The notes beneath the pieces are model-generated. The model was not told the origin of the DNA, searched no databases, and saw nothing but the letters and a program-made list of their open reading frames with translations. This document shows positions 49,698 to 63,338 of a stretch of DNA of 64,000 nucleotides, piece after piece. The translations under genes were made by a program, and so were the position numbers. The DNA lies in assembly GCA_963746325.1 (NCBI GenBank), contig CAVVBC010000010.1, positions 22,593 to 86,592 of the forward strand, given 5' to 3'. This DNA comes from RPQJ01 sp963746325 (GTDB lineage Bacteria > Pseudomonadota > Gammaproteobacteria > Steroidobacterales > Steroidobacteraceae). Each line of letters begins with the position of its first letter. Position 1 is the stretch's first letter.

Positions 49698-50479
49698 GTA
49701 CGCCGCTCGAGCGCTTGCGCGCGATCATGGCGCGCCTGCGCGATCCGCAGTCCGGCTGCCCGTGGGATCGCGAGCAGGACTGGGCTTCGATCGCACCGCA
49801 CACCATCGAGGAAGCGTACGAACTTGCCGATGCGATCGCGCGCGGCACGCCCGACGCGGTGCGCGACGAACTCGGTGACGTGCTGTTCCAGGTGGTGTTC
49901 CAGTCGCGCATCGCCGAGGAACGCGGGCTGTTCGATTTCGACGCCGTCGCCACGGCCATCGCCGACAAGCTCGAGCGCCGGCATCCGCATGTCTTTGCCG
50001 GCGCCACCATCGAGAATGCCGCTGCGCAAACCCAGGCCTGGGAGCAGCACAAGCGCGCGGAGCGAGCCGCTCGGGGCGAGGGCACCGGTGCGCTCGACGG
50101 CGTCACGCTCGGCCTGCCGGCGCTGACTCGTGCGACCAAGCTCGGGTCGCGTGCGGCCAAGGTGGGGTTCGACTGGGCCGACGCCGCCGGTGTGATCCAG
50201 AAGGTGCGCGAGGAGCTGGGAGAATTGCAGGCGGAGGTCGACCGCGGCGATCGCGTCCGCACGCAAGAAGAGCTGGGTGACCTGCTGTTTGCCCTGGCCC
50301 AGGCCGGGCGGCACCTCGGCGTCGATGCCGAGGCGGCGCTGCGCGACGCCAACGCCAAGTTCGAACGCAGGTTCCGTCACGTCGAAGCCGCGCTTGGCGC
50401 AGCCGGGCAGACGCCTGCGGATGTGGACATGGAACGTCTCGAAGCGTTGTGGCTGCGCGCCAAGCAACAACTGGGCTGA
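49694..50479 (+). CDS. mazG: Nucleoside triphosphate pyrophosphohydrolase MazG
   Basis: 261 residues, frame intact. All-alpha NTP pyrophosphatase with two MazG domains: CPWDREQDWASIAPHTIEEA with DELGDVLFQVVF in the first, and KVREELGELQAEVDRGD with EELGDLLFALAQAGRHLG in the second; the E-E-x-x-E metal sites are visible. Start overlaps nudL by 4 bp (ATGA), so house-cleaning hydrolases are coupled here. Confidence 0.93.
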   Translation: MSTPLERLRAIMARLRDPQSGCPWDREQDWASIAPHTIEEAYELADAIARGTPDAVRDELGDVLFQVVFQSRIAEERGLFDFDAVATAIADKLERRHPHVFAGATIENAAAQTQAWEQHKRAERAARGEGTGALDGVTLGLPALTRATKLGSRAAKVGFDWADAAGVIQKVREELGELQAEVDRGDRVRTQEELGDLLFALAQAGRHLGVDAEAALRDANAKFERRFRHVEAALGAAGQTPADVDMERLEALWLRAKQQLG

Positions 50480-50485
50480 AACAAC

Positions 50486-53400
50486 ATGCCTGCCGGTGAA
50501 CCCGCCGCAGCGCGTCTTGCAGCCCTGCGCAAGCTGCTGCCACAGTGCCTGCTGCGTGATCGGCGGCGCCTGCAAGCCACACTGGACCGCCTGGCGCGCC
50601 GTCCCGCAGCGGTCGATACACGCGAGCTCGAGCGGCTCGAAGCGCAAGTCAGCGCCTCCGTCGTGCTGGTCGAGGCGCGCCGCGCTTCCGTACCGCCTGT
50701 GCTCTTCGACGACACGCTGCCGGTGCACGCCCGGCGCGACGAGATCGGCCGCGCGATCGAGGCCCACCAGGTAGTCATCGTCAGTGGCGCGACCGGCAGT
50801 GGCAAGAGCACCCAGTTGCCAAAGATCTGCCTGGCTCTGGGCCGTGGCGCGGCCGGGCTGATTGGTCACACCCAGCCGCGGCGTATCGCGGCGCAGGCCC
50901 TTGCCAACCGCGTCAGTGCCGAACTGGGCTCGACCGTGGGCGACCTGGTCGGGTACCAGGTGCGATTCGTCGATCGCACGAGTCCCCGTACGCTGGTCAA
51001 GCTGATGACCGACGGCCTGCTGCTGCGCGAGATCGAGAGCGATCCGCTGCTGCTGCGCTACGACACCCTGATCATCGACGAAGCGCACGAGCGCAATCTC
51101 AACGTCGATTTCCTGCTCGGCGTCTGCAAGCGGCTGCTGCCGCAGCGGCCGGACCTGCGACTGATCGTCACGTCCGCGACGATCGAGACGCAGCGGTTCG
51201 CAGAGTTTTTCGGCGGCGCGCCCGTGATCGACGTCGAAGGGCAGAGCTACCCCGTCGAGGTCCGCTACCGGCCGCTGGCAGAAGAGGACGAGACGGCGCC
51301 GCCGTTGCCGGAAGCGGTGCGCGACGCGCTGGAGGAACTGGCCAGCGACGCGCGCGGCCTGCGCGGTGATGCGCTCGTCTTCCTGCCCGGCGAGAAGCAG
51401 ATCATCGAGACGCGTGATCTGCTGGTGCGCAGCCGCGTGGACTGGGACGTGCTGCCGCTGTACGGCCGGCTGGCCGGGCCGGAGCAGGACAGGGTATTCG
51501 CGGGTCACACCCGCCGACGCGTGGTCCTTGCGACCAACGTGGCCGAGACGTCGCTGACCATTCCCGGCGTGCGCTTCGTCATCGACGCGGGACTCGCGCG
51601 CGTCAGTCGCTACAGTCCACGCGCCAAGTTCCAGCGCCTGCCGATCGAGCCGGTGTCGCAGGCCAGCGCGGACCAGCGCCGCGGACGCTGCGGGCGCGAA
51701 GGCGAGGGCATCTGCATCCGGCTCTATGCCGAAGACGATTACCTCGCGCGACCGCGCTACACCGAGCCGGAACTGCTGCGCACGAACCTGGCGAGCCTGG
51801 TGCTGCAGATGGCGGCGCTGGGGCTCGGTGACCCGCAGGACTTTCCGTTTCTCGACGCGCCCGACGCCCGGTTGCTGAACGACGGCTATCGTTTGCTGCA
51901 GGAATTGAATGCGGTCGATGGCGACCGGCGCATCACGCGCCTGGGGCGGCAGATGGCTGCGCTGCCGGTGGACCCGCGCCTGGCGCGGGTGCTCGTCGAG
52001 TCGGGGCGCACGGCTGCGTCGACGAGGCGCTGGTGCTCGTGTCTTTCCTCAGCATCCAGGATCCGCGCGAACGCCCGGCGGAGAAAGCGGAAGCCGCCGA
52101 CGCGAGGCACGCGCAGTTTGCGGACGACCGTTCCGACTTCATCGGCGTGCTGAACCTGTGGGCTGCATCGCGCGAACCCGCGGCCGGCGGCAACCGCGTG
52201 CTGCGGCACTGGTGCCGCGAGAACTTCCTGTCGTTCGTGCGCATGCGTGAATGGGCGGACCTGCGCGAGCAGCTCGCGGAGATGTCGCGCTCGATCGTCA
52301 AGGTTCGCGGCGACAAGACCGCACCGCCCGGCATGGGGATCCTGCACCAGACGCTGCTCACCGGCTTTCTCGGCGGCATCGGCGTGCTCGACGAGGCGCG
52401 CACCTATCTCGGCGCGCGCGATACCCGTTTCGTGATCGCGCCGGGGACGCCGCTGCAGAAGCGTTCACCGCACTGGATCGTTGCGGCCAGCCTGGTCGAG
52501 ACGCATCGGCTGTATGCCCGCATGGTCGCGCAGGTGCAGCCGTCGTGGATCGAGGCGGCCGGGGCCCACCTGGTCAAGCGCACCTACGGCGAAGCGGAAT
52601 GGGACGCGCGGCGTGGCATGGCCTTCGCCAGGGAGACGGTGTCGCTGTACGGGCGGGTGCTGAGCAGCGGCCGGCGGGTCAGTTTCGCCGGGGTCGATCC
52701 GCTCGCCGCGCAACGCATGTTCGTGGAGGAGGCGCTGGTGCGGCGCCAGCCCGCCATGCCCTTCGCCTTTCTCGAACGCAACTCGGCCACGCGTGCGCGC
52801 CTCGAGCGAGTGGAGGCCTGCCTGCGCCGCCGTGACCTGCTGGCCGGCGACGATGCGCTGGTGCGGTTCTACCTCGAGCGCATCCCGCCCGATGCTCGCG
52901 TCGACGCGAGCGTTCGAGAAGTGGTGGCGCACGATGGAGCACGGGCAGCCCGCATGCGCTCGACGCCGACGAATCCGTGTTCCTGCTGCAGCCGCTGCCG
53001 ACGGTGCGGGCGAGCGACTATCCGACGACGTTCGACGTCCAGGGCAATGCGCTGCACATGCACTATCGCTACGACACCGCGGCCGCGGACGACGGTGTTT
53101 CGCTCGATCTGCCGCTTGCCGCTGCTGCGCGCCTTCGACGCCCAGCGGCTCGAGTGGCTGATCCCGGGCTGGCTGCGCGAGAAGGTCATCGCGCTGCTGC
53201 GTGGCTTGCCGAAGGACGTGCGGCGCGAGATCGTGCCCATCCCGGACGCCGCCGACCGGTTGCTCGACGCGCTGCCCGAGTTCGGCTCCGGTTCGCTGTT
53301 CGCGCACATCGCGGCGTTCGTCACGCAGGAGGCCGGGCATCCGGGTCGAGCCAGGCCAACTGGCGGCCGTGCCGCTCGCCGCCATGGCTCAGCGTGAATG

Positions 53401-54473
53401 TTCGCGTGCTCGACGATGCAGGCCGCCTGTTGCGCGCCAGCCGGGACGTAGCCGGGCTGCGCGTGGAGATGCGCCAGGGCGCGGGCGGGGCCGCGTTCAC
53501 GCACCCGGCGACGGCAGACCTCAAATGGGAGCGAGTGGGTGTCCGCCGCTGGGACTTCGACGAGTGGCCGGTCGAGACGACGATTCGCAGCGGCCGGCTG
53601 CAGCTGCGCGCCTATCCTGGCATCCAGGACGAGGGCGCGAGCGTACGGCTGCACCTGTTCACCACGGCAGGCGGTGCAGTACGCGCATCGCGGGCGGGCA
53701 TCGTGCGGCTCGCGGCACTGGCGCTGCCGCAGCAGCATGAACTGGCGCGCCGCCAGGCCGCGACGGAACGTGAATTCACCTTGCTGGTTGCGGCGGCTGG
53801 GTTCGGCAAGGAACTGCTCGGCGAGATTGCGGATCGCGCCGTAGCCGACGCTGTCCTGGGCCCCGTCGCGGAACTGCCACGACACCGCCTGCGCTTCGAG
53901 GCGCAGGTGGACCGCGGTCGCGCCGATGTCGTCGACCGCGCGGCCGAGATCGCGCGCACCGTGAAGGCGGTGCTGACGGCGCTCAAGGACGTGCGAGCCC
54001 AGCTGGGTCTCACCAACGGCGCTGCATTTGCCGGCGTTCGCAGCAGCATCAACGACCAGCTGGGCGAACTGCTCGCACCCGGCTGGGTGCGCGACACGCC
54101 CGACGGCTGGTGGCACCAGTTGCCGAAGTACGTGCGGGCCGTGGCGCGTCGCCTCGAGCGCGCGCGGGGCGACGTCGAGCGCGACCGCAAGTTGCAGGCG
54201 CAGGTCGAACCCTTCGAGCAGCAGGTGCGACGCCTGCGCCTGTCGGCGGACCTCGACATGCCCAGCGTGGAACGCGAGCGGTTGCGCTGGATGGTCGAGG
54301 AGTACCGGCTGTCTTTGTTTGCGCAGGACCTGCGGACGCTGCTGCCGGTGTCGGCCAAGCGGCTGGACGAACAGCTGCAGCTTGCATTGCGCGAAGCGGC
54401 GGGTACCGCAGCGGCGGGCGCCACGCGCGGAAAAGGGCGCGGGGAACCTGCGCCGGGCGCGCCGATCGCATGA
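50486..54473 (+). CDS. hrpA: ATP-dependent RNA helicase HrpA, several frameshifts
   Basis: About 1,325-residue DEAH-box helicase. Walker A GATGSGKST (about residues 101-109), DEAH in LIIDEAHERN (about 196), TSATIET, LATNVAETSLTIPGV and the arginine-finger motif QRRGRCGR; then helicase-associated domains and the HrpA-specific C-terminal domain (LPVSAKRLDEQLQLALREA). Indels near 52015, 52915, 52960, 53115, 53345 and 53385 shift the second half through all frames. Acts on RNA, including mRNA and stalled ribosomes. Starts 6 bp after mazG. Confidence 0.92.
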
Positions 54474-54524
54474 GGCTGGCTGCGCACCTGGCATATACTC
54501 GGGGGCGCAGGAGAACGTAACGGC

Positions 54525-55457
54525 ATGGCGACACGCACCAGCGCATCGATAGTCAACTTCTGCATGCAGTTGGCATGCGCGGGCATCGCGTGCCTGGCAC
54601 CGGTCGCGTCCCAGGCGGCCGTCGAACTGCGCAGCCAGGTCATCCATCCCGGTTTCAGCGTAGTCAGCGGCGCCGGTGGCAACGTCGTGGTGTGGTCCGG
54701 AGCCGATGGCGTCGTCCTGATCGACAGTGGCGTCGCCGAATCGTCTGCGATGCTGGTCGAGACGGTGGCGCGGATCGCGCCGGGTCGCGTGCGGTTCGTG
54801 CTCAACACGCACGGACATCCCGACCATACCGGTGGCAACGAGGCCTTCGCCCGCGGGGGCGCAACCATCATCGGCCACGAATCGTTGCGCGAGCATGCCG
54901 GTCGTGATCCCGCGATTGCAGCCGCGGGCGCCGAAGGCACGGCTGCGGCGGTGGCCAGTCGGCCCACGCTGACGACGACCGACACCCTTGCGCTGCACCT
55001 GAATGGCGACCGGCTCGATGCAGTGCACGTGGCGGATGCGCACACCGGCGCGGACATCGTCGCGCGTTGGACCGAGGCCGACATCGTCGCGCTGGGCGAC
55101 ATTTACTGGAGCGGCCAGTACCCCTACATCGACGTCGAATCAGGCGGTTCGCTGGCCGGCACGGTGGCCGCGATCGAGGCCGCGCTGGCTCGTTCCAATG
55201 CCCGCACGGTCGTGGTGCCGGGTCACGGGCCGGTGTCGAACCGTGCCGAACTCGCCGTCTATCGCGACATGCTTGTCGCCGTCGGTCGCCGGGTGCGCGA
55301 GGCGGTCGAGCAGGGCACCGGCATCGAAGACCTGCTCGCGTCCAGGCCCACTGCCGATTTCGATGCCCGTTTCGACCGCCCGGGCAACCTCGTCGCCCGC
55401 GACGAATTCATCCGCAGCGTCTATCGCGACCTGGCGCAGAAGCGCCCAGGCCGCTGA
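54525..55457 (+). CDS. Secreted metallo-beta-lactamase-fold hydrolase
   Basis: 310 residues, frame intact. N-terminal hydrophobic signal-like stretch (FCMQLACAGIACLAPVASQA). Zinc site HxHxDH in LNTHGHPDHTGGNEAF (about residues 95-102), later VADAHTGADI and GDIYWSGQ with the bridging Asp, and final His in VVPGHGPVS. Family members include lactamases, quinoprotein relay enzymes and other hydrolases; the role here is unknown. A TATACT (54493-54498) could be its -10. It is convergent with the aldehyde dehydrogenase, only 3 bp away. Confidence 0.85.
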   Translation: MATRTSASIVNFCMQLACAGIACLAPVASQAAVELRSQVIHPGFSVVSGAGGNVVVWSGADGVVLIDSGVAESSAMLVETVARIAPGRVRFVLNTHGHPDHTGGNEAFARGGATIIGHESLREHAGRDPAIAAAGAEGTAAAVASRPTLTTTDTLALHLNGDRLDAVHVADAHTGADIVARWTEADIVALGDIYWSGQYPYIDVESGGSLAGTVAAIEAALARSNARTVVVPGHGPVSNRAELAVYRDMLVAVGRRVREAVEQGTGIEDLLASRPTADFDARFDRPGNLVARDEFIRSVYRDLAQKRPGR

Positions 55458-55460
55458 CGG

Positions 55461-56987
55461 TCAACCCACGTCGAAGTTGATGCCCTGCGCCAGGGGCAGC
55501 GTCGTGCCCCAGTTCACCGTGCACGTCTGCCGGCGCATGTAGGCCTTCCACGAGTCCGAGCCGGACTCGCGCCCACCGCCGGTGTCCTTCTCGCCGCCGA
55601 ACGCGCCGCCGATCTCGGCGCCAGAGGTGCCGATGTTGACGTTGGCGATGCCGCAGTCGGAACCGGCCGGGGAGAGGAAGCGCTCGGCGTTTTGCAGGCG
55701 GTCGGTGAAGATCGCCGACGACAGGCCGTGTGCCACCGCGTTCTGCGCCTCGATGGCCTCGTCCAGCGTGCTGAATGGAACGAGGTACAGGACCGGGGCG
55801 AACGTCTCCGTACGAACGATGTCCCATTCGCCACGCGCGACGACGATGGCCGGCTCGACGAAGAAGCCGGGGCGGTCGAGCCGCTTGCCGCCGCAGAGCA
55901 GGCGTCCGCCGGCCGCCACCGCCTGGGCCACGGCCGCTTCGTAGCGCGCGACCGAGCCGCCGTCGATCAGCGGGCCCATCAGCGTGCCTTGCGCGAGCGG
56001 GTCGCCGATGCGCACCTGCTGGTACGCGCTCGTCAGTCGCCGCTCCAGTTCAGGCAGCTGCGACTGGTGCACGAACACGCGACGCGTCGTGGTGCAGCGC
56101 TGTCCCGCCGTGCCGACGGCGCCGAAGACGATGGCGGGCACGACGAGGTCGAGGTTGGCGAACTCGTCGACGATGATCGCGTTGTTGCCGCCGAGTTCGA
56201 GCAGCGACTTGCCCAGGCGCTTGGCGACGCGCTTGCCGACATCGCGGCCGACGGCCGTCGAGCCCGTGAACGAGACCAGGTCGACGCGACGGTCTTCGAC
56301 GAAGCGGATCGCCGAGTTCGGTGCCTTCATCGATGAAGAGCTGGAAGATCGGCGGATAGCCGTTGCGCTCGAGCACCCGGTTGCAGATGTGCTGCACCGC
56401 GACGGCACAGAGCGCCGTCTTGGGCGACGGCTTCCACACCGTGACGTTGCCGCAGATCGCAGCCAGGAACGCATTCCACGACCACACGGCCACCGGGAAG
56501 TTGAACGCGCTGATCACGCCCACGACGCCGAGCGGATGCCATTGCTCGAACATGCGGTGATTGGGGCGCTCGGAGTGCATCTGCACGCCGTAGAGCATGC
56601 GCGACTGGCCGACCGCGAAGTCGGCGATGTCGATCATCTCCTGCACCTCGCCGTCGCCCTCGGCCTTGATCTTGCCCATCTCGAGCGAGACCAGGCTGCC
56701 GAGCTTCGTCTTGTACTGGCGCAGTTCCTCGCCCATCAGGCGCACGGCTTCACCGCGCTTCGGCGCGGGCACGGTGCGCCACGCTTTCGCGGCTGCGACG
56801 GCCGACGCCATCACCTGCTCGTACTGCGCCGGCGTGGTGGCACGCACGCGCGCGATGACTTCGCCCGTGGCCGGGTTGATCGACTCGAGCAACTTCGCGC
56901 CGCCGTCGTCGAGCCAGCCGCCGTCGCCGGACCACGTGCCGGCATTGGTTGCCGTGAGTCCAAGGCCTTCAACAGCGCTTCGCTCAT
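55461..56987 (-). CDS. amaB: Aminoadipate-semialdehyde dehydrogenase (ALDH7 type), frameshifts
   Basis: Oxidises alpha-aminoadipate semialdehyde in lysine breakdown. ALDH7 blocks: FNFPVAVWSWNAFLAAICGN, FTGSTAVGRDVGKRVA, catalytic Glu in LLELGGNNAIIV, nucleophile Cys in GTAGQRCTTTRRVFV, and GIANVNIGTSGAEIGGAFGG near the C-terminus. ATG 56985-56987 (MSEALLKAL) overlaps the upstream stop as ATGA and needs an indel near 56963 (TTGGACTC probably for TTGGGACTC); GTG 56994 is the raw-frame start. A second indel lies near 56320. About 509 residues. Confidence 0.88.
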
Positions 56988-58155
56988 CGGACACCCCCTG
57001 CCACGCGCTGCTGCCCGGTCGTGCCGGCGACGATCATGCGCGACGAGACTTCCTTGCCGCCGCCGTCGGCGTAGTGCTTGCCGAAGCGGTTGTTGAGCAC
57101 GTCGACCAGCGAGAAGTCCTCCTGGCGCACGAAGCCGTGGTAGCGGCCCTTGCTCTGCATCACGAGGTCGACCACGGCGCAGATGCCCGCGGCCGTGGTC
57201 ACCTGGATCGCGGACCACAGGCGACCCGCGATCACCTGCGGATAGATCTTGCTCACGTAGTTCTCTTCGCGCAGCTCGCCGTGCTGGCGGCCGGCGACCG
57301 CGACGTAGACGATGACGACGTCCTGCAGCGTCTGCGGCACGGCGTTCTCGAGCACGCGCTTCAGCGTCGCGCGATCGAAGTTGAGCTTGAGGTCGTTCAT
57401 GAGCAGGCGCATCTGGTCGCAGTGACCCGGGTAGCGGATGGTCTTGTAGTCCATCGTCTGCGCGCGGCTGCCGTAGGTCTCGGCCAGCGAACCGAGGCCG
57501 CCCGACGTGTTGAAGGCCTCGTAGATCATGCCGTCGATCTCGATTTCCTCGAGGCCTTCGAGCGGCGCCACTTCCACGGCGCGGCCGTCGACCAGCGCCT
57601 CGCAGGGGTTGCCGTACTCGTTGATCAGGCCGTCGGTGGACCAGGTCAGCGAATACTTGAGCGCGTTGTTGGGGTGCTGGGGCAGGGCGCCGACGCGCAG
57701 CTTGACGCTGCGGATCTCGTCGAAGTGCTGGATCAGGGCGTTGGCGGCGATGCTGATGAAACCAGGCGCCAGTCCGCACTGCGGCACGAACGCGCGCGAG
57801 GAGCCTTCGGCCATCTTGCGCACCGACGCGCGTGACGGCCACGTCCTCGGTCAGGTCGAAGTAGTGTGCATTCACCTTGCGCGCGATCTCGGCCACCTTC
57901 ACGTTGCAGTAGAACGGCAGGCTCGAAATGATCGTGTCCGCAGGGTGCGCGCGCAGGTGGGCTTCCAGCGCGGCCGGGTCGGACGCATCGAGTTCGTAGG
58001 CGCGCAGGTTGGGCAGGCCGTGCGCGGCCACCACCGAGTTGCGCGGCATTGCCGTTCACGTCGGCCACGTGCACTTCGTAATCGCGGCATTCCGCCAGGA
58101 AGCCGGAGATGAGGGCGCCGATCTTGCCGGCGCCGAGAATGAGGACCTTCTGCAT
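56984..58155 (-). CDS. Saccharopine dehydrogenase family protein, frameshifts
   Basis: N-terminal NAD(P) fold MQKVLILGAGKIGALISGFL, then ADTIISSLPFYCNVKVAEIA, YFDLTEDV, and the catalytic-domain stretch QCGLAPGFISIAANALIQHF typical of glutamate-forming saccharopine dehydrogenases. Ends SRMIVAGTTGQQRVAGG with TGA 56984-56986 overlapping the aldehyde dehydrogenase start. ATG 58155 has CAGGAG upstream. Indels near 58045 and 57830-57845. The pair would turn saccharopine into aminoadipate semialdehyde and then aminoadipate; the lysine-ketoglutarate reductase that makes saccharopine is not in the window. Confidence 0.87.
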
Positions 58156-58305
58156 CGTCGAACTCCTGGTTACGCCCCTGCGGAGGGCCTCACGGCCTGC
58201 CGGGGACGCAGATTCTGTTTTGAGGGGCGCGATTCTGACGAAACCGGGTCCCGCCGTACATCCGGTTTCTTTTGCATCGCAAAGTTTCCCGGTAGGATCA
58301 ATGGG

Positions 58306-59664
58306 ATGAACGCCCTTCCTCAGGTCGCCGATTGGTCCCCCACGAGCTGGACCGCGCGTCCCGCGCAGCAGCAGCCGTCCTACAGGGACCCGGCCGCACT
58401 GGCCCGCGCGGTCGAAGCGCTTGGGCCGGTTGCCGCCTATCGTCGTGTCCTGGGAAGTGGAGGCGCTGAAGCGGCAGATCGCCGACGCCCAGCGCGGCGA
58501 GCGGTTCCTGCTGCAGGGCGGGGACTGCGCCGAGACCTTCGCCGACTGCGACTCGGGCCAGATCGCCCGCAAGCTCAAGATCCTGCTGCAGATGAGCCTG
58601 GTGCTGCTGCACGGCATGAAGAAGCCCATCGTTCGCGTGGGCCGTTTCGCGGGTCAGTACGCCAAGCCGCGATCCGCCGACACCGAGACGAAGGACGGGC
58701 GTGACGCTCGCCGTGTTACCGCGGGGATCTCGTCAATCGCCCGGGCTTCACGCCGGCCGAGCGCGAACCCGATCCCGAGCTGCTGCTGCGCGGCTACGAG
58801 CGCGCGGCGCTCACGCTCAATTTCGTGCGCGCCCTGATCGACGGCGGCTTCGCCGACCTGCACCACCCCGAGTACTGGGACCTGGGTTTCGTGAAGCACT
58901 CGCCGCTCGCCGACGAGTACCGGCAGATGGCAGCGTCGATCGCCGACTCACTCGACTTCTTCGAGGCGATGAGCGGCAGTCGCGTGCATGAAGCGAGCCG
59001 CGCGCCGTTCTACGCCAGCCACGAGGCGCTGCACCTGCTGTACGAGCAGGCGCAGACACGCTTCATTCCGCGCAGCGGGCGCTGGTACAACCTGTCGACG
59101 CACCTGCCGTGGATCGGCATGCGCACGGCCGACCTCGGCGGCGCCCACGTCGAATACTGCCGCGGCATCTCGAATCCGGTCGGCGTGAAGGTCGGCCCGT
59201 CGATGGACCCGGCGTGGGTGCAGGGCCTGTGCCACGTGCTCAATCCAAACAAGGAAGCCGGGCGCCTGGTGCTGATCCATCGCATGGGCGCGAAGCACGT
59301 CGAAGACAGGCTGCCGGGCCTGGTCGAATCCGTGCGCGCGACGGGGGTGCCGGTGCTCTGGGTGTGCGATCCCATGCACGGCAACACGGAGACCACGGCG
59401 TCGGGCGTCAAGACGCGGCGCTTCGACAATATCCTGTCGGAACTCGAGGCGGCCTTCCGCGTGCACCGGGCGATGGGCAGCTACCTGGGCGGCGTGCATT
59501 TCGAACTGACCGGCGAGGACGTCACCGAGTGCACCGGCGGCGCGCGCGGGCTCGTGGACGCCGACCTGGGCAAGGACTACCGGTCGCAGGTCGACCCGCG
59601 GCTCAATTACGAGCAGGCCCTCGAACTCGCGATGCGGATCGCGACCGTGGCCCGTTCGGCCTGA
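58306..59664 (+). CDS. Class II 3-deoxy-7-phosphoheptulonate synthase, frameshifts
   Basis: First step of aromatic amino acid synthesis (PEP plus erythrose 4-phosphate). Class II (plant/AroA-II) type: WSPTSWTARPAQQQPSYRDP, GERFLLQGGDCAETFADCDS, MSLVLLHGMKKPIVRVGRFAGQYAKPRS, THLPWIGMRT, GVKVGPSMDP, CDPMHGNTETTASGVKTRRF (metal ligands) and HFELTGEDVTEC. Indels near 58440, 58695 and 58740-58825. ATG 58306 has AGGA eight bases upstream. About 452 residues. Convergent with the pseudouridine synthase, whose last codons may overlap it. Confidence 0.9.
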
Positions 59665-59675
59665 CGCGCGGCAGT

Positions 59676-60253
59676 TCACGCCGGCCGGCAGCCAGCACGG
59701 CCTCGGCCTCCGTCCGTGGGATTTCCCGGCACTGACCCGGCGCGAGGCCATCGACGGTCCAGGGGCCCGACGGCCCACCGGATCAGGCGCAGGGTCGGGA
59801 AGCCGACGGCGGCCGTCATGCGCCGCACCTGTCGGTTGCGACCTTCGCGCAGCTCGAGTTCGATCCAGGCGGTGGGAATCGCCTTGCGCACGCGAATGGG
59901 CGGGTCGCGGGGCCACAGCCCCGCCGGCTCGTCGATGACGCCGGCGAGGGCGGGGCGACAGGGACCGTCGCTCGAGCATCACGCCCTGCCGCAGGGGCTC
60001 GAGCGCGGCCTCGGTCGGCACTCCCTCGACCTGCACGCGATAGCGCTTGGCCAGGGTCGAGCCCGGCTGGCTGATGCGCGCCTGCCACGGCCCGAAGTCG
60101 GTCAGCAGCAGCAGCCCTTCGCTGTCGAAATCGAGCCGACCCGCGGGGTACAGGCCGGGCAGCGACACGAAGTCGCGCGAGCGTCGGCCGGTCGTCGGCC
60201 GACGTGAACTGGGGCAGCACGCCGTAGGGCTTGTTGAACAGGATCAGCCGCAT
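59676..60253 (-). CDS. rluE: RluE/RsuA-family rRNA pseudouridine synthase, frameshifts
   Basis: MRLILFNKPYGVLPQFTSAD, catalytic Asp in PAGRLDFDSEGLLLLTDFG, QVEGVPTEAALEPLRQGV, and LREGRNRQVRRMTAAVGFPTLRL are RsuA-family blocks; the short form without an S4 domain resembles RluE (23S rRNA position 2457). Indels near 60165, 59960 and 59765. The end is uncertain: the raw frame stops at 59676, but the frame giving GPWTVDGLAPGQCREIPRTE would extend past 59664 into the convergent gene. Confidence 0.75.
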
Positions 60254-60258
60254 CCGGC

Positions 60259-60281
60259 AATTGTCCCTAATGCGGACAATT
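60259..60281. promoter_or_regulatory. 8+8 inverted repeat between rluE and aceA
   Basis: AATTGTCC (60259-60266), 7-base spacer, GGACAATT (60274-60281), perfect. It sits in the 135-bp divergent intergenic region, 6 bp upstream of the rluE start codon and about 110 bp before aceA. A dimeric regulator site is likely; GACAAT within it could also be a -10 for either strand. No regulator gene is adjacent. Confidence 0.55.
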
Positions 60282-60388
60282 CACGCTTGCCCGCGACAGG
60301 GTCCCCGTCTATTCTTCATTGTGCGGTGCAACACGATTCCGGGCTCCGGCGTGCGTGCCCGCGACGAATACCACCAGAGGACGACGAC

Positions 60389-61696
<1,308 letters not shown>

Positions 61697-61711
61697 CCAC
61701 GCCGTCTCGCT

Positions 61712-61795
61712 CCCTCTCCCGCTTGGCGGGAGAGGGTTGGGGTGAGGGCGACGAGGGTGAGGGTCTCGCTCCCTCTCCCGCGTGGCGGGAGAGGG
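61712..61795 (+). repeat. Two REP-like palindromes (CCCTCTCCCGC type)
   Basis: CCCTCTCCCGC-TTG-GCGGGAGAGGG (61712-61736) followed by TTGGGGTGAGGG, and CCCTCTCCCGC-GTG-GCGGGAGAGGG (61771-61795) followed by CCGGGGTGAGGG. This palindrome with a GGGGTGAGGG tail is common in high-GC proteobacterial genomes. Two tandem copies sit just after the aceA stop; a third follows icd. Confidence 0.9.
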
Positions 61796-61841
61796 CCGGG
61801 GTGAGGGTCCGCACGCATAGTGCAGTCTTGCTTCAAAAAGC

Positions 61842-61877
61842 GGCCCGGACGGGATGACCTTCCGGGCCGTTCTGTTT
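61842..61877 (+). terminator. Terminator between aceA and icd
   Basis: 8-bp stem GGCCCGGA (61842-61849) with TCCGGGCC (61861-61868), 11-nt loop, then GTTCTGTTT. An A5 run upstream (61835-61839) would give a T-run on the minus strand too. Confidence 0.6.
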
Positions 61878-61910
61878 CCGGCGCCCAGCCGGAGCTCGAG
61901 GATACGAACG

Positions 61911-63251
<1,341 letters not shown>

Positions 63252-63260
63252 AGTCCGACT

Positions 63261-63299
63261 CCCTCTCCCGCGTCGGCGGGAGAGGGTTGGGGTGAGGGC
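63261..63299 (+). repeat. Third REP-like palindrome
   Basis: CCCTCTCCCGC-GTCG-GCGGGAGAGGG (63261-63286) followed by TTGGGGTGAGGG, ten bases after the icd stop. Same family and same orientation as the two copies after aceA. Confidence 0.9.
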
Positions 63300-63338
63300 T
63301 TCCGGGCTGATGTGGGCCGCCACTGCTATCCTCGTCAC

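Noticed and set aside
50486..54473. Programmed frameshifting or split genes in hrpA and ilvD
   Set aside because: Indels occur at many unrelated sites without slippery sequences or structures and affect about half of all genes; sequence error is simpler.
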